Under the pieces are notes generated by a model that did not search any database, was not told where the DNA came from, and saw nothing but the letters and a program-made list of their open reading frames with translations. This document shows positions 5,676 to 11,909 of a stretch of DNA of 11,909 nt, piece after piece (position 1 is the first letter of the stretch; every line of letters begins with the position of its first letter). This DNA comes from Candidatus Latescibacterota bacterium (GTDB lineage Bacteria; Latescibacterota; UBA2968; UBA8231), in assembly GCA_022827165.1 (NCBI GenBank), contig JAJDTN010000052.1, forward strand, positions 1 to 11,909, in the 5' to 3' direction. The position numbers and the translations under genes were made by a program.

Positions 5676-7058
5676 ATGGCCGAGCTTCGACTTCTGACCG
5701 ACGAGCAGCTGAGGCAGTTCATCGTCGACGGGTACGTGGTCGTGCGTCCGGAGCTGGACGCCGGACTGCACGAGCGGATCCACGGCGAGACGGAGACGGT
5801 CTTCGAGAAGGAGGGCAACCCGGGCAACAACCTCGTGCCGAGGATCCCGGCGGTGCAGCAGGTCCTCGACTCCCCCGAAGTCCGGGGAGGCCTGACCAGC
5901 ATTCTCGGGGAGGACTACTACACGCAGCCGCACCGCCACTGCCACTTCAATCCCCCCGGCAGCGAGGGGCAGCACCTTCACCAGGACGGCTCCAGCCGGT
6001 GGTCCCACCACACTCGCCGGATCCTGCTCTTCTACTACCCCCAGGACACGCCCGAGGAGCTGGGCCCGACGGCGGTCGTCCCCGGGAGCCACTTCTACGC
6101 CACCCGGGAAGGCGTGGACTCCTTCCCCGAGCTGCCCCTGTGCGGCCCGGCCGGGACCGTGGCCATCGTCCACTACGACCTCTTCCACCGGGCCACCCCG
6201 AACCGCACCGAGCGCAACCGCTACATGATGAAGTTCCTCTTCGCGCGCACGGCGGAGCCGCGGTCCGCGAGCTGGCGCAACGAGGATTCCGGTTGGCCGG
6301 ACGAGGGGAGCGCGCTGGACCGGAAGATGTACGAGCACGTCTGGGACTGGCACCTCGGCAGGACCAGCAACGGGGCGGCGCCGAACGGGAAGGTCGCCGC
6401 GGATTCGTCGGAGTTGGCGGAGCTGCTGGCGGGGATGGAGGACGGCAGCGAGGCCGCCAGGCTGCGCGCCGCCTATGCCCTGAGCGGGGCCGGCGCCGCC
6501 GCGGTCCCCGGGCTGACGCGGTTGCTGCGCGCCGATTCCCAGGAGTTGCGCCGCAACGCCTGCCACGCTCTCAGCGCCATGGGAGAGGCGGCCGTGGGAC
6601 CCCTGGTCGACTCGCTGCAGAACGGCGCCGCCGAGCACGAGCGCGCCGAGGCGGCCGAGACCCTGGGGGACATCGGCTTGGCGGCGGTCCCGGCGGTCCC
6701 GGCCCTGACCCGGCGGTTGCGGGACGAGTCGCCACAGGTCCGCGCCCAGGCCGCCGAAGCCCTGGGGACGATCGCCCAGACCGACGCCGCGGCAGCCCCG
6801 CCCCTGGCCGAGGCCCTCGGCGACGAGAACGACAGCGTGCGCCGCAACGCCGCCTTCGCCCTGGTCCGCCTGGGGCCGCACGCGGAAGAGGCGGTTCCCG
6901 CCCTGCGAGACGTGCTCTACGACGAGGACAGGTACGTCCGCGGCGATGCCGCCCAGGCCCTGCTGAGGATCGGCACCCGGCAGGCCCGGGAAGCGGTGCT
7001 GCCCTTCCTCGAGACCTCCAGATGGTGCCCCCTGACGACGAAGGAGAGCACCTTCTAG
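5676..7058 (+). CDS. Phytanoyl-CoA dioxygenase fused to HEAT/PBS-lyase repeats
   Basis: 460 aa. Residues 1 to about 230 are a PhyH oxygenase with complete iron site H102-x-D104 (LHQDGSS) and H171 (DLFHRAT), plus R182 eleven residues later for 2-oxoglutarate. The PhyH core strand TAVVPGSHFY is present. Residues about 246-450 are about six alpha-helical repeats of 30-33 residues, each ending in an A.AL..(I/M/L)G helix (AAYALSGAG, ACHALSAMG, AAETLGDIG, AAEALGTIA, AAFALVRLG, AAQALLRIG). They match PBS-lyase HEAT repeats, which usually bind proteins or chromophore-bearing subunits. The final repeat is incomplete and ends shortly before the stop. Fusion suggests the oxygenase acts on, or is recruited by, a protein partner, which is unusual for PhyH. 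The gene follows the GNAT stop by 16 bases. Confidence 0.92.
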   Translation: MAELRLLTDEQLRQFIVDGYVVVRPELDAGLHERIHGETETVFEKEGNPGNNLVPRIPAVQQVLDSPEVRGGLTSILGEDYYTQPHRHCHFNPPGSEGQHLHQDGSSRWSHHTRRILLFYYPQDTPEELGPTAVVPGSHFYATREGVDSFPELPLCGPAGTVAIVHYDLFHRATPNRTERNRYMMKFLFARTAEPRSASWRNEDSGWPDEGSALDRKMYEHVWDWHLGRTSNGAAPNGKVAADSSELAELLAGMEDGSEAARLRAAYALSGAGAAAVPGLTRLLRADSQELRRNACHALSAMGEAAVGPLVDSLQNGAAEHERAEAAETLGDIGLAAVPAVPALTRRLRDESPQVRAQAAEALGTIAQTDAAAAPPLAEALGDENDSVRRNAAFALVRLGPHAEEAVPALRDVLYDEDRYVRGDAAQALLRIGTRQAREAVLPFLETSRWCPLTTKESTF

Positions 7059-7103
7059 GCCGGTGGCGCGTCCCCGGCACGGTCAGCGATGACGATCCCC
7101 CAC

Positions 7104-7110
7104 AAGGAGG
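7104..7110 (+). promoter_or_regulatory. Strong Shine-Dalgarno AAGGAGG before the secreted protein gene
   Basis: AAGGAGG followed by T, seven bases before ATG 7118, is a near-perfect anti-Shine-Dalgarno match and the best in the window. With the 59-base gap before this gene it marks an independent initiation point and suggests high expression of the secreted product. Confidence 0.75.
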
Positions 7111-7117
7111 TATCCCC

Positions 7118-8599
7118 ATGCCCGTCCCCCGGCTCCTGCTCTGCGCCCTCGTGCCGGCCGCCGCGATGACCGCCAGCGCCGAGACCGGCGATCGACCGGC
7201 CGACTTCGGCAAGCGCTGGGTACGCTCCCACCCCTTCAGGATCATGGCCCTGACCCAGCGCCCCCAGGCGGTGCAGGACGACCGCTACGTGGGGGTCGGC
7301 TGCAACGCCATGCTGGCGTGGAAGCGCTGGGAGAGGCTGGCCCCGGAGGCGCAGCGCATGGGCATCCCCTACCACTGCCACCTCAGCAAGGGGCTGCTGG
7401 GGGGCGCGCTGATGCGCAAGGAGCGCCACCGCTACGAGGAGATGGACCCCGCCGAGAAGGCCGCGGCCATGGAGGCCAGCCGCCCCGACCCCATGGGCGA
7501 TGAGCTGCGCGCCCGCATCGACCAGCTCGTGGACACCTATCCCGGAGCCGAGGCGTTCATCGTCTGGGACGAGCCGAAGCGGCCGTCCATGAAGACGGCG
7601 GGGAAGGTCGTCTCCTGGCTCAAGGGGAGGTTCCCCGAGGCCCTGGTCTACTCCAACGCCTATCCGTACGGGGCGCAGACCGGCAAGTACTTCGGCGGCC
7701 GCTGGGAGGGCCCGGGCACCTACCAGAAGCCGACCTCCCCCTACGACTACCCCCAGTACCTGCGCGACCTCGTGCAGATCATCGGGTCCGACCTGGTGAT
7801 GGTCGACGCCTACCCCTACAAGGTTCCGCCCGAGGGCATCGAGGCCGAGTACCTGCACAATACCTACTTCAAGTGCCTCGCCGATGTCCGCCGCGTCGGC
7901 CTGGAGCTGGACGTGCCCTACTGGATCTTCGTGCAGGCCTACGGCAAGGAGCGCTACCGGCGCATGCCGAGCGAGTCGGACTTGAGGATGCAGCTCTTCG
8001 CGGCCCTGACCTTCGGCTTCACGGGGATCACCTACTTCACCTACGACCACGTTTTCGACGGCGCCCTGCTGCGGGGCGAGGAGACCCACGAGACCACCCC
8101 TCTCTACCACGCCGCGGCCCGTGCCAGCGTCGAGGTGGCCAACCTCGGCCGCACCCTGCGGTTCCTCACCAGCACCGACATGCGCTTCGTCGCCGGCCAC
8201 AGCAGCGCCGAGAGCAGCACCGACTTCAACCTGACCCCCCACGGGCTCGCGGCCCACGATCCCCGCAAGCCGGTGGGGCCGATTCAGGCGATCTCCCTCT
8301 CCGTGGCCGGCCCCCGGCAGGACGCGCTGATCGGTCTCTTCCGGGACGACGACGGCGGCGCCTACCTCATGGTGACCAACCTCTACCGGGCCGCGGGCGT
8401 CGGCGCCGACGACGCACACCAGGAGGTGACCCTGACCTTCGATCCCTCCGTCGAGCGGCTGCACCGGCTCGATCGCGAGACCGGCGCCGTGGAGGCCGTC
8501 GCCCTGGACGACCATCGCTTGACCATCACCCTGCCCGCCGGCACCGGCGACCTGTTCAGCATCAACAAGGCGGCCTTCCCCGGCCTCGGGGACGGCTGA
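7118..8599 (+). CDS. Secreted TIM-barrel glycosidase-like protein of unassigned family
   Basis: 493 aa, starting after the strong AAGGAGG site; the open frame extends upstream inside the PhyH-HEAT gene but is only a shadow. The N-terminus is a Sec signal peptide: MPVPR, a hydrophobic stretch LLLCALVPAAAM, and likely cleavage after ASA near residue 21. The mature part reads like a glycoside-hydrolase barrel. W150-D151-E152-P153 in FIVWDEPKRPS sits at a strand end, as catalytic or binding acids do. 'ALVYSNAYPYG', 'DLVMVDAYPYKV', 'YWIFVQAYG' and an 'LRMQLFAALTFGFTGITYFTY' stretch are the later strands and helices. Residues about 400-485 form a C-terminal beta-sandwich. I do not recognise the exact family; similar proteins are annotated as hypothetical or beta-galactosidase-like. 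E152 is a candidate acid/base. It acts outside the cytoplasmic membrane, presumably on polysaccharide. Confidence 0.85.
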   Translation: MPVPRLLLCALVPAAAMTASAETGDRPADFGKRWVRSHPFRIMALTQRPQAVQDDRYVGVGCNAMLAWKRWERLAPEAQRMGIPYHCHLSKGLLGGALMRKERHRYEEMDPAEKAAAMEASRPDPMGDELRARIDQLVDTYPGAEAFIVWDEPKRPSMKTAGKVVSWLKGRFPEALVYSNAYPYGAQTGKYFGGRWEGPGTYQKPTSPYDYPQYLRDLVQIIGSDLVMVDAYPYKVPPEGIEAEYLHNTYFKCLADVRRVGLELDVPYWIFVQAYGKERYRRMPSESDLRMQLFAALTFGFTGITYFTYDHVFDGALLRGEETHETTPLYHAAARASVEVANLGRTLRFLTSTDMRFVAGHSSAESSTDFNLTPHGLAAHDPRKPVGPIQAISLSVAGPRQDALIGLFRDDDGGAYLMVTNLYRAAGVGADDAHQEVTLTFDPSVERLHRLDRETGAVEAVALDDHRLTITLPAGTGDLFSINKAAFPGLGDG

Positions 8600-8609
8600 C
8601 GCCGCGGGC

Positions 8610-9833
8610 ATGAGGACGCCCCGGGACGGGCTGAGCGAGCGGACCCTCGCCTTCGAGCCGGGCTTCGAGGTTCACGGCGAGGTGGTGTGCCGCACCTTCC
8701 AGCCGTCGTACGTCGTCATGGGCGACGGCGCCCTGCTCGCCTTCTGCCAGGGGCGGCTCCGCGAAGGCCGCGACGACGATCCGAAGGCCGTCCTCATGAG
8801 CCGGAGCGTCGATGAGGGCGCCACATGGTCGCCCGCGAAGGCGGTTTCGAGCCCGCTCCATCACTACGCCATGTCGGCGTACCGCTCGCAACGGGAGGGA
8901 CGGGAGCGCGTCTCCGTTCTGACCATGGTGGACATGCGCGGCACGGAGAGTCACTACGGCAACGACCACGGCAGGATGCGGGAGCGGACCGGCATCGACA
9001 TCGACGCCGTGGGCCGCGGCACACCGATGGTCTTGTGCCGCTTCGACTCCGACGACGGCGGCGAGACCTGGACTATGGAGGCGCTCCTCGGCGAGCGGTC
9101 GCCCCTGAACCGGCGGTACGCCGACGGCACACTGATCATGTTCAACCCGGTGGGCCAGGTGCACGTCGTTCCCGAGGGCCTCCACCGGGGCCGCTACGTT
9201 CTCGGCGGTCCGGTCACCGTCGTTCCCGAAGGAGAAGCGGTCAGCAACCACTTCCGGCACCATCCCCAGTCCGGCTCCGCCGTCCTCTGCAGCGACGACC
9301 AGGGCGAGACCTGGCGCGCCGACGGCTTTCTCACCGACTACCTGGCCAACGAGGCTTCCGCCGTCTCGGTCCGCCAGGGCGAGGAGCTGCTGCTCGTGCG
9401 CCGGATGAATCCACCGGACAGGTTGGCGGAGCGGTCCCTCTCCGGGCAGGTGAGTCCCGGCCCGATGCGCCGCATCGCCCATACCTCCGCGGACTGGGGC
9501 AGGACCTGGTCCCCGCCCTTCCTCGTCGACATCAGCGGCGTCCTCTGCCACGGCACGCTCGCCCGCTGCGGCCGGCGCCTGCTGTTCTCCATTCCCAATG
9601 GCTCGGGCCTGCCGGAGTCGGGGCGATCGCACATCTCCGAGCGCCGGCGCGGCGCCATCTATCACAGCGACGACGAGGGCCGGACCTGGCGCCACAAGGT
9701 CATCGACCCGGGGACCTTCTCGTACAGCACCGTGGGCTCACTGAATGAATCGCGGTACATCACCCTTTACGCACGAGGCGCCATGGGGCAGGACGGCGTC
9801 GGGTGCCGCGTCTTCGAGGACGAGTGGCTATGA
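8610..9833 (+). CDS. BNR/Asp-box repeat protein, sialidase-like (GH33-related) beta-propeller
   Basis: 407 aa, ATG ten bases after the previous stop. Five Asp-box motifs (S-x-D-x-G-x-T-W) lie at S66-W73, S147-W154, S228-W235, S293-W300 and S353-W360. They cap blades of a six-bladed propeller, with spacings of 81, 81, 65 and 60 residues. The opening 'CRTFQPSYVVMGDGALLAF' then CQGR matches the sialidase pattern of arginine strand, LLAF and xxGR, but the RIP tripeptide is replaced by RTFQ. No signal peptide is visible, so the protein appears cytoplasmic. It may therefore act on imported oligosaccharide or be a non-sialidase exoglycosidase of the same fold. Its stop overlaps the enolase start (ATGA), which couples it to sugar-acid metabolism. 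Confidence 0.88.
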   Translation: MRTPRDGLSERTLAFEPGFEVHGEVVCRTFQPSYVVMGDGALLAFCQGRLREGRDDDPKAVLMSRSVDEGATWSPAKAVSSPLHHYAMSAYRSQREGRERVSVLTMVDMRGTESHYGNDHGRMRERTGIDIDAVGRGTPMVLCRFDSDDGGETWTMEALLGERSPLNRRYADGTLIMFNPVGQVHVVPEGLHRGRYVLGGPVTVVPEGEAVSNHFRHHPQSGSAVLCSDDQGETWRADGFLTDYLANEASAVSVRQGEELLLVRRMNPPDRLAERSLSGQVSPGPMRRIAHTSADWGRTWSPPFLVDISGVLCHGTLARCGRRLLFSIPNGSGLPESGRSHISERRRGAIYHSDDEGRTWRHKVIDPGTFSYSTVGSLNESRYITLYARGAMGQDGVGCRVFEDEWL

Positions 9834-10945
9834 AGATCACCGACGTGACCATCGACTGTTACGCCTGGCCGAAGCCGAAGCCGATCAGCAACGGCAAGTA
9901 CACCTACCGGACGGTGGTGTTCAACCTCGTGCACGTGCACACCGACGAGGGCCTGTCGGGGATCGGCTGGGGAGGCGGCACCGCGGCCACCCGGCCGGGG
10001 GCCGTGGGCGAGGCCCTGGTGGCCCACTTCAAGGAGGCCCTCATCGGCGAGGACCCCTTCGCCTACCGCCGCATCTGGGCGAACATGTGGCTGCCCAAGA
10101 TCGTCGGGCGCCGCGGCATGTCGACGCACATCATCAGCGCCATCGACATCGCCCTGTGGGACCTGATGGGGAAGGCCCTCGGCAAGCCGGTGCACAAGCT
10201 GCTCGGCGGCTTCACCGACCGCATCCCGGCCTACGTCGCCGGAGGTTACTACGAGGAGGGGAAGGGGCTGAAGGAGCTGGCCAGGGAGATGGAGGAGAGC
10301 CTCGATCTCGGCGCCAGGGCGGTGAAGATGAAGGTCGGCGCCGTCCCCATCAACGAGGACGTGGAGCGCGTGCGGGTGGTGCGCGAGGCGATCGGCCCCG
10401 ACATCAAGCTCCTCGTCGACGCCAACAACGCCTACGCCGCGTACGAGGCGATCGAGCTGGCCCGGAAGATGGAACCCTTCGACATCTTCTGGTTCGAGGA
10501 GCCGGTGGCTCCCGACGACTACCGCGGCCACGCCCAGGTGGCGAAGGCGACGACGATCCCCATCGCCACCGGCGAGAACGAGTACACCCGCTACGGATTC
10601 CGCGACCTCATCGAGCACGAGTCCGCCGCCATCTTCAACGCCGACGCCCAGATCCTCGGCGGCGTCACCGAGTTCATGAACGTGGCGGCCCTGGCCGCGG
10701 CCCAGGACCTGCGCATCGCCCCCCACGGGGCCCAGGAGATCCACATCCACCTGGTGGCGGCGATCGCCAACGGCCTGATCCTCGAGTTCTACCGCGAGAC
10801 CGTCGACCCCTTGCGGGGCCGCATCTTCAAGGAGCCCCTGAAGCTCGACTCCGAGGGCTGCGTGACCGTCCCCGACCGCCCCGGCCTGGGGATGGAGCCG
10901 AACTACGAGCTGCTGAAGCAATACCGGGAGAGCCGCCATGGTTGA
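9830..10945 (+). CDS. Mandelate racemase/muconate lactonizing enzyme family protein (probable acid-sugar dehydratase)
   Basis: 371 aa, start in ATGA overlap with the BNR gene; an upstream in-frame start at 9803 would add residues from inside that gene. The enolase-superfamily capping domain (about 1-120) precedes the barrel. Catalytic residues are all present: K166 and K168 in VKMKVG, metal ligands D197 (DANNAY), E223 (WFEEP) and E249 (TGENEY), the general-base dyad D272 and H299 (APHG), and E319. Each is exactly two residues beyond its counterpart in Pseudomonas mandelate racemase (K164, K166, D195, E221, E247, D270, H297, E317). This set defines the mandelate racemase subgroup, which racemises or dehydrates alpha-hydroxy acids, most often sugar acids such as galactonate, rhamnonate or fuconate. 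The particular substrate is not readable. Ends overlapping the third PhyH gene by eight bases. Confidence 0.93.
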   Translation: MKITDVTIDCYAWPKPKPISNGKYTYRTVVFNLVHVHTDEGLSGIGWGGGTAATRPGAVGEALVAHFKEALIGEDPFAYRRIWANMWLPKIVGRRGMSTHIISAIDIALWDLMGKALGKPVHKLLGGFTDRIPAYVAGGYYEEGKGLKELAREMEESLDLGARAVKMKVGAVPINEDVERVRVVREAIGPDIKLLVDANNAYAAYEAIELARKMEPFDIFWFEEPVAPDDYRGHAQVAKATTIPIATGENEYTRYGFRDLIEHESAAIFNADAQILGGVTEFMNVAALAAAQDLRIAPHGAQEIHIHLVAAIANGLILEFYRETVDPLRGRIFKEPLKLDSEGCVTVPDRPGLGMEPNYELLKQYRESRHG

Positions 10946-11765
10946 GAGCGCCATCCGTGCCGGTGAGCCCTTCACCGCCGAAGAGACCGAACGCCTGATG
11001 TCGCGGTTCCAGCGCGAGGGCTACTGCGACCTCGGGCCCGTGCTCGAGGAAGAGGAGATCGAGGCCCTGCACGGGGACATGCAGCGCAAGTGGGACGACC
11101 CGGTCATGCACGAGCCGGCGCGCGACCAGATCCGCGGCCGCAGCCTCATGCGCATGTTCGAGTACTCCACCGCCTTCCGCGACCTCATCGTCCGCGAGCC
11201 CTTCGCCAGCCTCGCCGAGGCGATCCTCGGGGACGACTGCCACTGCATGTCCCAGAACGCCCTCTACACTCCACCGAACCCCGACGCCATCACCGACGGC
11301 CCCGGGGGCTGGCACATCGACGATCTCATCCACTTCCCCCTGCCTCCGGAGATCCCCCGCCACTCCCCCGACGTGCCGCTGCCCTGCTTCGTCATGCAGA
11401 TCTTCACGCCGCTGACCGACGTGGAGGAGCTGAAGCACGGGCCCACGCAGATCGTCCCCGGCAGCCACTACACCGGCCGCAGGCCCGAGGTGCAGGACCA
11501 GCCCTCCTTCGACGGCAACGGCCCCCACTCCTTCCTCGCCCGCCGGACCCACGCCTACATGTTCAACAACCAGGTCTGGCACCGCGGCGCCCCCAACGCC
11601 TCGGACCGCACCCGCCTCATGGCCGGCGTCACCTACAGCAAGCGCTTCGTGGCGCAGAAGTTCTACCCCTTCATCGACTACCGCGTGCCCGACCACGTCT
11701 GGGAGGGCGCCTCGCCGCGGCTGCAGCGCATGCTCGGACGCCACGCCAAGGGGGCCTATGGCTGA
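10938..11765 (+). CDS. Phytanoyl-CoA dioxygenase (PhyH) family protein 3
   Basis: 275 aa, starting inside the enolase gene (eight-base overlap). Iron site H126-x-D128 in GWHIDDL and distal H215 in QVWHRGAPN; R226, eleven residues later, is the 2-oxoglutarate arginine. The core 'GPTQIVPGSHYTGRRP' strand is conserved and matches the longer PhyH subgroup in which a Pro/His-rich loop (LPPEIPRHSPDVPLP) lies between the first motif and the next strand. It is not closely similar to the two other PhyH proteins of the window outside these motifs, so they are ancient paralogues rather than recent duplicates. Likely the last gene of the operon: a 94-base gap follows. Confidence 0.93.
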   Translation: MVESAIRAGEPFTAEETERLMSRFQREGYCDLGPVLEEEEIEALHGDMQRKWDDPVMHEPARDQIRGRSLMRMFEYSTAFRDLIVREPFASLAEAILGDDCHCMSQNALYTPPNPDAITDGPGGWHIDDLIHFPLPPEIPRHSPDVPLPCFVMQIFTPLTDVEELKHGPTQIVPGSHYTGRRPEVQDQPSFDGNGPHSFLARRTHAYMFNNQVWHRGAPNASDRTRLMAGVTYSKRFVAQKFYPFIDYRVPDHVWEGASPRLQRMLGRHAKGAYG

Positions 11766-11859
11766 GGGGCCGAGCCGACTCCACTGTCACGGGATCGCGC
11801 CCGCCGGGCCGCGGTCACCGGGTGACGCCACGCAAATGCCCTCGCAAAGGAAGGCACCC
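11766..11859. other. Intergenic gap after the operon with a ribosome binding site for the next gene
   Basis: 94 bases. A small hairpin GTCAC-CGG-GTGAC can form at about 11814-11826, and a GCCC-GCC-GGGC stem lies just before it. Neither is followed by a T-tract, so no intrinsic terminator is claimed. AAAGGAAGG (11846-11854), five bases before the ATG, is a strong ribosome binding site. No clear promoter was seen. Confidence 0.5.
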
Positions 11860-11909
11860 ATGCACCGCGGAATGCTGCTCCTGCTGACGCTTGCCTGCCC
11901 GTTGGCCGT
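11860..11909 (+). CDS. Start of a secreted or lipoprotein gene, cut by the window edge
   Basis: ATG at 11860 with a strong upstream site; 16 codons and two bases are visible: MHRGMLLLLTLACPLA and onward. A basic N-terminus followed by a leucine-rich core indicates a signal peptide. The cysteine at residue 13 is not in a canonical lipobox (LTLAC), so Sec export without lipidation is as likely. The function is unreadable. It may continue the cluster's theme of exported proteins. Confidence 0.6.
   Translation, partial: MHRGMLLLLTLACPLA

Noticed and set aside
5999..7117. Upstream extension of the secreted protein's frame through the PhyH-HEAT gene
   Set aside because: Arg/Pro/Gly-rich out-of-frame translation; the true start at 7118 has a strong ribosome binding site and signal peptide.
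11766..11859. Intrinsic terminator after PhyH-3
   Set aside because: Small GC hairpins are present but lack a T-tract; expected by chance at this GC content.
1..11909. CRISPR array, tRNA or rRNA genes
   Set aside because: No regularly spaced repeats and no tRNA or rRNA-like conserved stretches were seen on either strand.

Overview
High-GC bacterial DNA holding eleven protein genes plus one gene fragment. The co-occurrence of three phytanoyl-CoA dioxygenase (PhyH) family oxygenases, an M19 peptidase homologue, a BNR/sialidase-like protein, a mandelate-racemase-type enolase and a secreted glycosidase-like protein is typical of environmental lineages rich in PhyH enzymes, such as Latescibacterota, Poribacteria or Planctomycetes-like groups. 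That placement is an impression from gene content; there is no rRNA or phylogenetic marker here.

Layout. Bases 1-509 (minus strand) are the 5' part of an NAD-dependent epimerase/dehydratase, cut by the window edge. It has a good sigma70-like promoter (TTGAGA-N17-TATAGT, minus strand, 550-578) whose spacer and -35 box are covered by a perfect 7-bp inverted repeat, so it is probably regulated. Bases 510-819 are a divergent intergenic region. Bases 820-2452 encode a two-gene toxin-antitoxin-like module: an XRE-HTH/ImmA-IrrE (HExxH) protein with an extra UPF0175-like C-terminal tail, followed one base later by a PIN-domain (VapC-like) nuclease. The module and its upstream region are visibly lower in GC (about 45-60% in 60-base rows I counted by hand) than the downstream genes (about 67-73%), which suggests acquisition by transfer.

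Bases 2483-2578 hold a 31-codon reading frame resembling only the N-terminus of a larger glycosidase-like family. It looks like a truncated gene whose stop codon overlaps the start of the next gene.

Bases 2575-11765 are one tightly packed co-directional cluster of eight genes: PhyH-1, a divergent M19 dipeptidase homologue, a tandem GNAT, a PhyH-HEAT fusion, a secreted glycosidase-like protein, a BNR/Asp-box sialidase-like protein, a mandelate-racemase-type enolase and PhyH-3. Most junctions overlap (ATGA, GTGA, TGATG) or have short gaps, so this is likely an operon. A plausible reading is scavenging of an unusual glycan or organic acid. The secreted protein and the sialidase-like protein would handle glycan, the enolase-superfamily enzyme a sugar acid, and the three Fe(II)/2-oxoglutarate oxygenases would hydroxylate or demethylate organic substrates. 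The substrate cannot be read from sequence. A new secreted-protein gene starts at 11860 and runs off the window.
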